Shown here: positions 1-9,106 of the stretch, piece after piece | How positions within the stretch are numbered: the stretch's first letter is position 1 | Layout: each line of letters opens with the position of its first letter | Source of the DNA: Achromobacter spanius | Lineage (GTDB): Bacteria; Pseudomonadota; Gammaproteobacteria; Burkholderiales; Burkholderiaceae_B | Direction: 5' to 3' | Length of the DNA: 64,000 nucleotides | Assembly (NCBI RefSeq): GCF_002812705.1 | Contig: NZ_CP025030.1 | Span: 3,906,001 to 3,970,000 of the forward strand | Notes under the pieces: generated by a model | The model's input: the letters and a program-made list of their open reading frames with translations, nothing else | What the model was told of the DNA's origin: nothing | The model's database searches: none | Program-made: the position numbers and the translations under genes

Positions 1-1
1 C

Positions 2-3000
2 ACCGCCGCCTCGGGCACCATCGGCACGCCCACCTACAGCGTGCAGGGCACGTCCTTCACCAACGTGGGCACGGCGGTAGGCGGTTTGGATTCGGCGGTG
101 ACCGACCTGGTCACCGGCAAGATCGGTCCATTCGTGTCGGACAACAGCGTGACGACGGTGCAGGCGGTGTCGTCGGGCGCGAGCGCGGCGGCGGGCGGCT
201 TTGGATCGTCGGCCACGGGCGCGGCGTCCACGGTCCTGGGCAACCAGTCCACCGACAACGGCGTCGCCAACTCCACCATCTTGGGACAAGGCGCGTCGGT
301 GGTCGCGGGGCTTACGGGGTCCAACGTGGTGCTGGGCCAGGGCTCGAGCGCGTCGCTGGGCGCTCAGACGGGCTATACCGCATTCGGCCTGTCTGCGCCG
401 CAGAACGCCAACGGTGAAGTCTCGGTGGGTTCGGGGGCCATCCGCCGCCAGATCACCAACGTGGCGGCGGGCAGCGCGCTGACGGATGCCGTCAACGTGG
501 GGCAACTGAGCGGCGCCGCGTCCAACCTGGGCGCAAGCATTGCCACCGGCCTGGGAGGCGGTGCGACCTACAACGCTGCTTCAGGTGCGATCAGCGCGCC
601 GTCATATACCGTGCAAGGCATGGCGTACGACGATGTCGGCGCGGCGCTGGAAAGCGCGGATGAGGCCATCAACAATCTGGTGGCGGGCGAGTCGGGGCCG
701 TTCGTTTCGGACAACAGCGTCACCGCCACGCAGGCCGTGGCGTCGGGCGCAAACGCCAGCGCGGGCGGCTTTGGCGCGTCGGCCACGGGCGCCGCCTCGA
801 CCGTCGTGGGCAACCAGGCCAGGGACAACGCGGTCGCCAACTCGACTGTCGTGGGGCAGGGCGCGTCCATCGCCACGGGGCTCTCGGGAGCCAACGTTGC
901 CCTGGGTCAAGGCTCCGAGGCGGCCACGAGGTCGCAGACGGGCTATACGGCGTTTGGCTTGACCATGCCGCAGAACTCGGGCGGCGAAGTGTCGGTGGGC
1001 TCGGCCTCCGTCCGCCGCAAGATCACGAACGTGGCGGCCGGCCTTGCGCCGACCGACGCCGTGAACGTGGGGCAGTTGAGCGGGGCGGCGTTCAACCTGG
1101 GCACCGCCATGGCGGCCCGCCTGGGAGGCGGGGCCATTTACGACGGCGCGGCAGGAACGATCAGCGCGCCCAGCTACACCATTCAAGGCACGGCGTACAC
1201 CGATGTGGGCGCGGCATTTGGCGGCGCGGACACGGCAATCTCCAATTTGCTGGCGGGCGAGGCGGGCCCGTTCGTATCGGATCACAGCGTCACCATGGCG
1301 CAAGCGGTGGCCTCCGGCGCCAACGCCAGCGCGGGCGGTTTTGGCGCCATCGCCTCGGGCCCGGGTTCCACGGTGTACGGCAATCAGGCCAATGACAACG
1401 GCGTGGCCGGCTCGTCGATATTGGGCCAGGGCGCGTTCGTCGACGCTGGCGTGACGGGTTCGAACGTGGTCTTGGGCCAGGATTCGTCGGCCGTGGTGGG
1501 CGCGCAAGGCGGCTACACCGCCTTCGGCTTGTCGGGGGCGCAGACCTCCATCGGCGAAGTGTCGGTGGGCACCGCCGCCGGCCGGCGCCAGATCACCAAC
1601 GTGGCGGCCGGCAGCGCGGCGACCGATGCGGTCAACGTGGCGCAACTGACGGGTGTGTCCTCTGCCGCAACAACGGGCCTCGGTACCTTGGGTTCCAGCG
1701 TGGCGTCCAACCTCGGCGGTGGATCGGTCTTCGATCCGGCGACGGGCACGGTTAGTGCGCCGACTTACGGTGTGCAGGGAACCACCCACTCGAACCTGGG
1801 CAGCGCGATCGGCGGCCTGGATACGGCAGTGACCGGCCTTAGCACCGGTAAGACAGGCCCGTCCGTATCGGACAACAGCGTGACGACGGTGCAAGCCGTT
1901 GCCTCTGGCGCGGATGCATCGGCGGGCGGTTTCGGTGCGTCGGCGACGGGTGCGGCGTCGACTGTCATTGGCAACCAGGCAAGCGACAACGGCGTTGCGG
2001 ATTCGACGGTGCTTGGACAAGGCGCAACGATCACGGCGGGCCTGACCGGTTCTAACGTGGCGCTGGGTCAAGGCTCGGTGGCGGCGGTTGGTGCTGAAAC
2101 CGGCTACACGGCTATCGGATTGTCGGCGGCGCAGAATTCCAGCGGCGAAGTGTCGTTGGGATCGGCGGCCGCAGAACGCAAGATCACGAATCTTGCTGCT
2201 GGCAGCGCGGCGACCGATGCGGTCAACGTGAGCCAACTGACGGGGGTGGCCAATGCGGCAACAACCGGCTTGAGCACTTTGGGTTCCAGCGTGGCGTCCA
2301 ACCTGGGCGGCGGATCGGCGTTTGATCCGGCAACCGGCACCGTCACGGCACCAAGCTACGGTGTGCAAGGCACGACCCATTCAAACCTGGGCGGCGCTAT
2401 CGGTGGCCTGGATACGGCGGTGACCGACCTTAGCACCGGTAAGACTGGCGCGTTCGTATCGGACAACAGCGTGACGGCGGCACAAGCCGTTGCGTCTGGC
2501 GCTGATGCGTCGGCAGGTGGCTTCGGCGCGTTGGCGACGGGTGCGGCGTCGACCGTCGTCGGCAACCAGGCAACGGATAACGGCGTTGCGGATTCGACGG
2601 TGCTGGGCCAGGGCGCGACGATCACGGCGGGCCTCACCGGTTCCAACGTGGCGTTGGGTCAAGGCTCGGTGGCGGCAGTCGGTGCTGAAAGCGGCTATAC
2701 CGCAATCGGATTGGCGGCGGCGCAAAATTCCAGCGGCGAAGTGTCGTTGGGATCGGCGGGCACCGAACGCAAGATCACGAATCTTGCCGCCGGGAGCGCG
2801 GCGACCGATGCAGTCAACGTCGGGCAACTGGCGGGTGTCGCCAATGCCGCAGCAACCGGGCTGAGCACGCTGGGTTCCAGCGTGGCGACCAATCTGGGTG
2901 GTGGATCGGCGTTCGATCCGGCGACTGGTACGGTCACTGCGCCGACGTACGGTGTGCAGGGAACGACCCACTCCAACCTGGGCAGCGCCATCGGCGGTTT

Positions 3001-6000
3001 GGACACGGCGGTCACCAGCATCAGCAGCGGCAAGTCCGGCCCATTCGTATCGGACAACAGCGTGACGACGGTGCAGGCCGTTGCCTCTGGCGCGGATGCG
3101 TCGGCGGGCGGGTTCGGCGCGTCGGCGACGGGTGCGGGGTCGACTGTCATTGGTAATCAGGCAAGCGACAACGGCGTTGCCAATTCCACGGCGCTGGGCC
3201 AGGGAGCGACGATCACGGCGGGCCTGACCGGTTCCAACGTGGCGTTGGGTCAGGGCTCGGTCGCGGCAGTCGGTGCTGAAACCGGTTACACCGCAATCGG
3301 CCTGTCGGCGGCGCAAAATTCCAGCGGCGAAGTGTCGTTGGGATCGGCGGCCGCAGAACGCAAGATCACGAATCTTGCCGCCGGCAGCGCGGCGACCGAT
3401 GCGGTCAACGTGGGCCAACTGGCGGGGGTGGCCACTGCAGCAACAACCGGCTTGAGCACTTTGGGTTCCAGCGTGGCGACCAATCTGGGTGGTGGATCGG
3501 CGTTCGATCCGGCGACGGGCACGGTTACCGCGCCGACTTACGGTGTGCAGGGAACCACCCACTCGAACCTGGGCAGCGCGATCGGCGGCCTGGATACGGC
3601 AGTCACGAGCATCAGCAGCGGCAAGTCCGGCCCATTCGTATCGGACAACAGCGTGACGACGGTGCAGGCCGTTGCCTCTGGCGCGGATGCGTCGGCGGGC
3701 GGTTTCGGTGCGTCGGCAACGGGTGCGGCGTCGACGGTGATCGGCAATCAGGCAACGGATAACGGCGTTGCGGATGCGACGGTGCTCGGCCAGGGTGCGA
3801 CGATCACGGCGGGCCTGACGGGTTCTAACGTGGCGTTGGGTCAAGGCTCGGTCGCGGCAGTTGGTGCTGAAACCGGCTACACGGCTATCGGATTGTCGGC
3901 GGCGCAAAATTCCAGCGGTGAAGTGTCGCTGGGATCGGCGGGCGCCGAACGCAAGATCACGAATCTTGCCGCCGGTAGCGCCGCCACCGACGCGGTCAAC
4001 GTGGGTCAACTGACTGGTGTTGCTACTACGGCAACGACGGGCCTGAGCACCTTGGGTTCCAGCGTGGCGACCAATCTGGGCGGCGGAGCTGCCTTCGACC
4101 CTGCGACGGGCACGGTCTCCGCGCCGACCTACGGCGTGCAAGGCGCCACCTACTCGAACCTGGGCAGCGCGATCGGCGGCCTGGACTCGGCGGTCACCAG
4201 CATCAGCAGCGGCAAGTCCGGCCCATTCGTATCGGATAACAGCGTATCGACGGCGCAAGCCGTTGCCTCTGGCGCGGATGCGTCGGCGGGCGGCTTTGGT
4301 GCGTCGGCAACAGGTGCGGCGTCGACTGTCATTGGTAATCAGGCAAGCGACAACGGCGTTGCCGACTCCACGGCACTGGGCCAAGGCGCGATGATCACGG
4401 CGGGCCTGAGTGGTTCTAACGTGGCGTTGGGTCAAGGCTCGGTCGCAGCCGTCGGTTCTGAAACCGGCTACACGGCTATCGGATTGTCGGCGGCGCAAAA
4501 TTCCAGCGGCGAAGTGTCGCTGGGATCAACCGGCGCCGAACGCAAGATCACGAATCTTGCCGCCGGCAGCGCCGCAACCGATGCGGTCAACGTCGGGCAA
4601 CTGACGGGTGTTGCCAATGCCGCAACAACCGGGCTGAGCACGTTGGGTATCAGCGTGGCGTCCAATCTGGGCGGCGGATCGGCGTTCGATCCGGCGACTG
4701 GCACGGTTACTGCCCCGACTTACGGCGTGCAAGGCGCCACCCATTCGAATCTGGGCAGCGCCATCGGCGGCCTCGATACGGCGGTGACCGGCCTTAGCAC
4801 CGGTAAGACTGGCCCGTCCGTATCGGACAACAGCGTGACGACGGTGCAGGCCGTTGCGTCTGGCGCGGATGCATCGGCAGGCGGGTTCGGTGCGTCGGCG
4901 ACGGGTGCGGCGTCGACTGTCATTGGCAACCAGGCCACTGACAACGGCGTCGCCAACTCCACCGCGCTGGGCCAAGGCGCAACGATCACGGCGGGCCTGA
5001 CCGGTTCGAACGTGGCGCTGGGTCAAGGGTCAGTCGCAGCCGTCGGTTCCGAAACCGGCTACACGGCTATCGGATTGTCGGCGGCGCAAAATTCCAGCGG
5101 TGAAGTGTCGCTGGGATCCGCAGGCGCCGAACGCAAGATCACGAATCTTGCCGCCGGCAGCGCAGCCACCGACGCCGTCAACGTCGCCCAATTGACCGGC
5201 GTCGCCAATGCCGCAACAACGGGCCTCGGCACCTTGGGTTCCAGCGTGGCGTCGAACCTTGGCGGTGGCGCTGCCTTCGACCCTGCGACGGGCACGGTCT
5301 CCGCGCCGACCTACGGCGTGCAAGGCGCCACCTACTCGAACCTGGGCAGCGCGATCGGCGGCCTGGACTCGGCGGTCAGCACGATCGCCAGCGGCAAGGG
5401 TGGACCGTTCGTCTCGGACAACAGCGTCACCACTACGCAGGCGCTGGCGTCGGGGGCGGACAGCGCGGCGGGTGGTTTCGGGGCGTCAGCAACGGGCGTG
5501 GCGTCGACCGTTGTCGGCAATCAAGCCATGGATAACAGCGTCGCCAACTCCACGGTGCTGGGCCAGGGCGCCACGATCACGGCGGGCCTGACCGGTTCCA
5601 ACGTGGCCTTGGGCCAGGGTTCCGCCGCGACGCTGGGCGCGCAAAGCAACTATGCCGCCTTCGGCCTGTCCACCACGCAAAGCTCGGCGGGTGAAGTGTC
5701 GCTGGGCGCGGCGGGGGCCGAGCGCAAGATCACCAACCTGGCGGCCGGCAGCGTCGCGACCGATGCCGTGAACGTGGCGCAGTTGCAGGGTTCGGCGGCA
5801 TTGCTGGGCGCCAGCGTGGCTGCCGGCCTGGGCGGCGGCTCGGCGTACGACCCGACCACGGGCCTGGTGTCCGGGCCCAGCTATACCGTGCAAGGCAATA
5901 CGTACACCAGCCTGAGCACGGCGATTGTCGGGCTGGATACGGTGGTATCCCACATCAGCAGCGGCAAATCGGGCCCCTTCGTGGCGGACACCACGGTGAC

Positions 6001-8371
6001 GTCCGCGCAGCCCCTGGCGGCGGGTGCGAATAGCGCGGCGGGTGGTTTCGGCGCGTCGGCCAGCGGCGCGGCGTCTGTGGTGCTGGGCAATCAAGCCACC
6101 GATAACGGCGTGGCGAATTCCACGGCCTTGGGCCAGGGCGCCAGGATCACGGCGGGGCTGACCGGCTCCAACGTGGCCTTGGGCCAGGGTTCGGTGGCCT
6201 CGGTTGGCGCGCAAACCGCTTACGTTGCCTTCGGCCTGGCGGGCACGGCAGATTCTGTCGGCGAAGTGTCCGTGGGGTCTGCCGGCGGCTTGCGCAAGCT
6301 GACCAACCTGGCGCCGGGTAGCGACATGACGGACGCCGTCAACGTCCGCCAATTGCAGCAGGTGAGCACGCGCTTGGGCGAGGTGGGTACCGACGCGCTG
6401 ATGTGGGACCCCACGGCCAATGGCGGTGTCGGTGCGTATACCGCCGCGCACGGCAGCATCGGCGGACCCAGCATCATCACCAGCGTTGCGCCGGGCGTGC
6501 TCAGTGCAACAAGCTGGGACGCCGTGAACGGCGCGCAATTGTTCGCCACCAACGAAGCGATGGCGCAGTTGGCCAGCACGGTGAACGGCTACACCGGCAC
6601 GTTGGATCCGGCTGTCAATGGCCAGGGATCTCGCTATGAGCGGACCAACGACACTGGGATGACGCCCGGCAATGCACATGCCAGGGGGCAGGGCGCGACC
6701 GCCATCGGCTACAACGCGCAGGCCGACGGCGCGGGCAGCCTGGCCTTGGGCGCCGACACGCAAGTCACCGTGGATGGCGGCGTCGCCATTGGCCAGGGCT
6801 CGGTCTCTGATCGCGCCACCGTGGTTCGCACCGGCAAGCGCGCCGTGGCACCGGGGGCGTTCTCGGTGGGCGCGCCAGGCATGGAACGCCAGATCATCAA
6901 CGTGGCCGACGGCACGCAGGCACAGGACGCGGTGACGGTACGCCAGTTGCAAGGCGCCATCGCATCGGTCGCGGTGACGGGCACCCAGTACTTCCACGCG
7001 AACAGCGCCCGGGTGGATTCACTGGCAGTGGGCTCGGATGCGATCGCGGTCGGCGCTGAAACCGTGGTGAACGGCGACGCGGGCATCGGCATGGGGCTGG
7101 CCGCGCAAGTGGACAGCACCGCCATCAATGGCATCGCCATCGGATCATCCGCGCGCTCGGCGCTGGATTCGGCCATTGCCTTGGGCTCGTCGTCGTTGGC
7201 CGCCGGCTCGCAATCGATGGCATTCGGGGCCTCGGCGAGCGCCGCGGGTGATCGCAGTGTGGCGATGGGCGCAAGCGCCAGCGCCGCCGCGGCCAATTCC
7301 GTGGCGCTGGGCTCGGGAGCGCAGGCCTTGCAAGCGGGCGACGTGGCGCTGGGCGCCGGGGCTATTGCCGACATGGGCGCGGCGCCGGCCTACACCGGCA
7401 AGTACTCGGGGGCGTCCAACAGCGTCGCCGGCACGGTGTCAGTGGGAACGGCTGGCGCCGAGCGCACCGTCAGCAATGTGGGGGATGCGAAGAACGCCAC
7501 CGACGCCGTGAACCTGCGGCAATTGGATGGCGCGGTCACGCAGGCCAACCGCTATACGGACCAGCAGATCGCCGCGATCAACAGCGGCCTGACTCAGGGC
7601 GGCAGCGGAATGTTCCAGGTGAGTCAGACCAGCCCGACGACCGCGCCCACGGCCACCGGCGCGAACGCCACGGCGGGCGGCGCGGGCGCGGTGGCCTCGG
7701 CCAACAACAGTACGGCGCTGGGTAACGCGGCGGAATCTCGTGGCGACAACTCGGTGGCCTTGGGTGCGGGCAGTTCGGATGGCGGGCGCTCGAACGTCGT
7801 GTCCGTCGGCGCGGCCGGCAAGGAACGCCAAGTGACGAACGTGGCGGCCGGCACCGCGCAGACGGATGCGGTCAACGTGCAGCAGTTGAACGCCGCCAAA
7901 CAGGGCTCGGTGCAGTACGCCACCAAGCCCGGCACCAACACGGTGGACTACAGCCGGGTCACGCTGGGCAACGGCGGCGCGCCGGTCACGCTGAGCAATG
8001 TCGCGGCCGGGGTCGAGAACACCGACGCCGTCAACGTGCGGCAGCTTAACGAGGGTCTGGGCGGCGCGGTGCAGCAGTCCAACGCCTACACCGACGGCAA
8101 GTTCCGGAACCTGCGCAACGACGTGGATCGCTATCGGCGCGACGCGGCGGGCGGCACGGCCACGGCGCTGGCAGTGGCCGGCCTGGCGCAAGCGTATCTG
8201 CCGGGCCGGGGCATGTTCTCGATCGCGGGCAGCACGTACGACGGCCAGCAAGGCTTCGCGATGGGCTTGTCGACGGTGTCGGGCAATGGCAAGTGGGTCT
8301 ACAAGATGTCGGGTTCCACCAACACGCGCGGCACCGTCGGCGCGGTGATCGGGGCAGGCTACCAGTGGTAA
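2..8371 (+). CDS. Trimeric autotransporter adhesin (YadA-like), 5' partial
   Basis: The frame is open from the first bases of the window, and the GTG at 41 lies inside a repeat, so the gene starts upstream and lacks its signal peptide here. At least 2780 residues are visible. Eleven passenger repeats each hold YadA-head-like motifs (SxALGxGS type) and a neck motif of the form TDAVNVxQL. After about 6380 come non-repeated head and neck modules (WDAVNGAQLF; short S-V-A-x-G head repeats around 7020-7400). The last ~100 residues form a coiled coil (YTDGKFRNLRNDVDRYRRD) and a four-strand YadA anchor ending in YQW, which should trimerise in the outer membrane and display the stalk. Role by family: adhesion or biofilm, with this protein's ligand unknown. 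No divergent codon use is obvious. Confidence 0.95.
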   Translation, partial: TAASGTIGTPTYSVQGTSFTNVGTAVGGLDSAVTDLVTGKIGPFVSDNSVTTVQAVSSGASAAAGGFGSSATGAASTVLGNQSTDNGVANSTILGQGASVVAGLTGSNVVLGQGSSASLGAQTGYTAFGLSAPQNANGEVSVGSGAIRRQITNVAAGSALTDAVNVGQLSGAASNLGASIATGLGGGATYNAASGAISAPSYTVQGMAYDDVGAALESADEAINNLVAGESGPFVSDNSVTATQAVASGANASAGGFGASATGAASTVVGNQARDNAVANSTVVGQGASIATGLSGANVALGQGSEAATRSQTGYTAFGLTMPQNSGGEVSVGSASVRRKITNVAAGLAPTDAVNVGQLSGAAFNLGTAMAARLGGGAIYDGAAGTISAPSYTIQGTAYTDVGAAFGGADTAISNLLAGEAGPFVSDHSVTMAQAVASGANASAGGFGAIASGPGSTVYGNQANDNGVAGSSILGQGAFVDAGVTGSNVVLGQDSSAVVGAQGGYTAFGLSGAQTSIGEVSVGTAAGRRQITNVAAGSAATDAVNVAQLTGVSSAATTGLGTLGSSVASNLGGGSVFDPATGTVSAPTYGVQGTTHSNLGSAIGGLDTAVTGLSTGKTGPSVSDNSVTTVQAVASGADASAGGFGASATGAASTVIGNQASDNGVADSTVLGQGATITAGLTGSNVALGQGSVAAVGAETGYTAIGLSAAQNSSGEVSLGSAAAERKITNLAAGSAATDAVNVSQLTGVANAATTGLSTLGSSVASNLGGGSAFDPATGTVTAPSYGVQGTTHSNLGGAIGGLDTAVTDLSTGKTGAFVSDNSVTAAQAVASGADASAGGFGALATGAASTVVGNQATDNGVADSTVLGQGATITAGLTGSNVALGQGSVAAVGAESGYTAIGLAAAQNSSGEVSLGSAGTERKITNLAAGSAATDAVNVGQLAGVANAAATGLSTLGSSVATNLGGGSAFDPATGTVTAPTYGVQGTTHSNLGSAIGGLDTAVTSISSGKSGPFVSDNSVTTVQAVASGADASAGGFGASATGAGSTVIGNQASDNGVANSTALGQGATITAGLTGSNVALGQGSVAAVGAETGYTAIGLSAAQNSSGEVSLGSAAAERKITNLAAGSAATDAVNVGQLAGVATAATTGLSTLGSSVATNLGGGSAFDPATGTVTAPTYGVQGTTHSNLGSAIGGLDTAVTSISSGKSGPFVSDNSVTTVQAVASGADASAGGFGASATGAASTVIGNQATDNGVADATVLGQGATITAGLTGSNVALGQGSVAAVGAETGYTAIGLSAAQNSSGEVSLGSAGAERKITNLAAGSAATDAVNVGQLTGVATTATTGLSTLGSSVATNLGGGAAFDPATGTVSAPTYGVQGATYSNLGSAIGGLDSAVTSISSGKSGPFVSDNSVSTAQAVASGADASAGGFGASATGAASTVIGNQASDNGVADSTALGQGAMITAGLSGSNVALGQGSVAAVGSETGYTAIGLSAAQNSSGEVSLGSTGAERKITNLAAGSAATDAVNVGQLTGVANAATTGLSTLGISVASNLGGGSAFDPATGTVTAPTYGVQGATHSNLGSAIGGLDTAVTGLSTGKTGPSVSDNSVTTVQAVASGADASAGGFGASATGAASTVIGNQATDNGVANSTALGQGATITAGLTGSNVALGQGSVAAVGSETGYTAIGLSAAQNSSGEVSLGSAGAERKITNLAAGSAATDAVNVAQLTGVANAATTGLGTLGSSVASNLGGGAAFDPATGTVSAPTYGVQGATYSNLGSAIGGLDSAVSTIASGKGGPFVSDNSVTTTQALASGADSAAGGFGASATGVASTVVGNQAMDNSVANSTVLGQGATITAGLTGSNVALGQGSAATLGAQSNYAAFGLSTTQSSAGEVSLGAAGAERKITNLAAGSVATDAVNVAQLQGSAALLGASVAAGLGGGSAYDPTTGLVSGPSYTVQGNTYTSLSTAIVGLDTVVSHISSGKSGPFVADTTVTSAQPLAAGANSAAGGFGASASGAASVVLGNQATDNGVANSTALGQGARITAGLTGSNVALGQGSVASVGAQTAYVAFGLAGTADSVGEVSVGSAGGLRKLTNLAPGSDMTDAVNVRQLQQVSTRLGEVGTDALMWDPTANGGVGAYTAAHGSIGGPSIITSVAPGVLSATSWDAVNGAQLFATNEAMAQLASTVNGYTGTLDPAVNGQGSRYERTNDTGMTPGNAHARGQGATAIGYNAQADGAGSLALGADTQVTVDGGVAIGQGSVSDRATVVRTGKRAVAPGAFSVGAPGMERQIINVADGTQAQDAVTVRQLQGAIASVAVTGTQYFHANSARVDSLAVGSDAIAVGAETVVNGDAGIGMGLAAQVDSTAINGIAIGSSARSALDSAIALGSSSLAAGSQSMAFGASASAAGDRSVAMGASASAAAANSVALGSGAQALQAGDVALGAGAIADMGAAPAYTGKYSGASNSVAGTVSVGTAGAERTVSNVGDAKNATDAVNLRQLDGAVTQANRYTDQQIAAINSGLTQGGSGMFQVSQTSPTTAPTATGANATAGGAGAVASANNSTALGNAAESRGDNSVALGAGSSDGGRSNVVSVGAAGKERQVTNVAAGTAQTDAVNVQQLNAAKQGSVQYATKPGTNTVDYSRVTLGNGGAPVTLSNVAAGVENTDAVNVRQLNEGLGGAVQQSNAYTDGKFRNLRNDVDRYRRDAAGGTATALAVAGLAQAYLPGRGMFSIAGSTYDGQQGFAMGLSTVSGNGKWVYKMSGSTNTRGTVGAVIGAGYQW
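125..6380 (+). repeat. Eleven tandem 570/591-bp coding repeats in the adhesin
   Basis: The anchor motif GPFVSDNSV (or a variant) recurs at nucleotides 125, 695, 1265, 1856, 2447, 3038, 3629, 4220, 4811, 5402 and 5972. The spacing is exactly 570, 570, then 591 seven times, then 570. The 591-bp units carry seven extra residues just after the neck motif (for example GVANAATTGLSTLG versus GAASNLG), which is one coiled-coil heptad. The central units are nearly identical to each other while the outer ones are more diverged. This fits recent amplification by recombination within the array. The copy number could be mis-assembled if short reads were used. Confidence 0.95.
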
Positions 8372-8375
8372 GGCC

Positions 8376-8412
8376 GCGCCGGCCCGCGGGCTTGGAGTCT
8401 GCGGGCCGGCGC
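8376..8412 (+). terminator. Hairpin after the adhesin gene
   Basis: A perfect 12-bp inverted repeat (GCGCCGGCCCGC at 8376-8387, GCGGGCCGGCGC at 8401-8412) with a 13-nt loop starts five bases after the adhesin stop codon. No U-tract follows directly; T-rich runs begin about 17 nt later. It is a plausible but non-canonical terminator. Confidence 0.55.
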
Positions 8413-8423
8413 TTGTGCCCATG

Positions 8424-8498
8424 CAGTGATTTTTTCCGCAGTGCTTTTTTTCAGTGATTTTTGCAGTGCGACTTGAAGTGCTACTTGCAGTGCTACCT
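8424..8498. repeat. Degenerate 12-15-bp tandem repeat (CAGTG)
   Basis: CAGTG recurs at 8424, 8439, 8452, 8464 and 8488 with AAGTG at 8476. The last three units are regular 12-mers (GCAGTGCGACTT, GAAGTGCTACTT, GCAGTGCTACCT). The array fills the gap between the adhesin hairpin and the next gene's ribosome binding site. Confidence 0.7.
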
Positions 8499-8515
8499 AT
8501 ATATAGCGAGGACTT

Positions 8516-8977
8516 ATGCAACACACGACTCTGATCTCCCGCGGCGCGCGCGCCGGCCTTTTGTGCGGCGCCATCCTGTTCGCCGCGCCAGCACTGGCGG
8601 ACCCGTCGCTGGACAGCGCGGTGACGGCGGCCAAGCAATGGGCGTCGATGTCGGACTCCGGCTCCACGGACAAGATGTGGGGCGCTAGCAGCGACATCAT
8701 GAAACAGCGCATCGACAAGCAGGGCTGGTCGGATTACCTGAGTCAGTTGCGCGCCGAGGTGGGCCGCAACGCCGGGCGCGAATGGTTGCAGGTGGTGCGC
8801 GTGTCGGACCCTGCCGACCTGCCGCAAGGGCAGTATGTGAACGTCATCTTCAGCACCCAGTTCCGCAACATGCCGGCCACCGAGACGGTATCGATGGTGG
8901 CCAGCAAGAACCGCTGGGTGCCGATGGGCTACGTGGTGCGCAAGGTGGCGCCCGACGGCCAGACCATCACGCAATAA
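8516..8977 (+). CDS. Exported DUF4019-type protein
   Basis: A 153-residue protein with a clear Sec signal peptide (GLLCGAILFAAPALA, cleavage near residue 28). The mature part has the look of DUF4019: a helical start (AVTAAKQWASMSDSG), a central WSDYLSQLRAEVG, a strand-rich YVNVIFSTQF and a terminal RWVPMGYVVRK. A GAGGA ribosome binding site sits 3-7 nt before ATG 8516. It is a single small periplasmic protein. The molecular role of the family is not known. It follows the adhesin in the same direction but is separated from it by a hairpin and a repeat, so co-transcription is uncertain. Confidence 0.7.
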   Translation: MQHTTLISRGARAGLLCGAILFAAPALADPSLDSAVTAAKQWASMSDSGSTDKMWGASSDIMKQRIDKQGWSDYLSQLRAEVGRNAGREWLQVVRVSDPADLPQGQYVNVIFSTQFRNMPATETVSMVASKNRWVPMGYVVRKVAPDGQTITQ

Positions 8978-9029
8978 GCCTGACTAAGGGTTTTCCCCTC
9001 ATTAGGGCAGGTAATCTGGAAGATAAGAA

Positions 9030-9046
9030 ATAAGAATTTTTCTTAT
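9030..9046. promoter_or_regulatory. AT-rich palindrome, candidate LysR-type operator
   Basis: ATAAGAA-TTT-TTCTTAT is a perfect 7-3-7 inverted repeat in a GC-rich background, 60 bp before the transporter start at 9107. The ATAA...TTAT form resembles LysR-type boxes, and a LysR gene (11517-12488) closes this gene group. The link to that regulator is inferred. Confidence 0.45.
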
Positions 9047-9106
9047 GGTGGGGCCGGGGCTATAACGACTGGCTGATTAGCCTCAACCACCTTAAGAGAG
9101 ACAAGC

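Noticed and set aside
602..4498. Long minus-strand open frames of 592 and 705 residues opposite the adhesin
   Set aside because: They are antisense shadows of the repeats: Arg/His-rich, repetitive with the same period, and with no recognisable domain or ribosome site.
125..6380. Possible CRISPR-like or minisatellite reading of the adhesin array
   Set aside because: The repeats are long, coding, in frame and without spacers.
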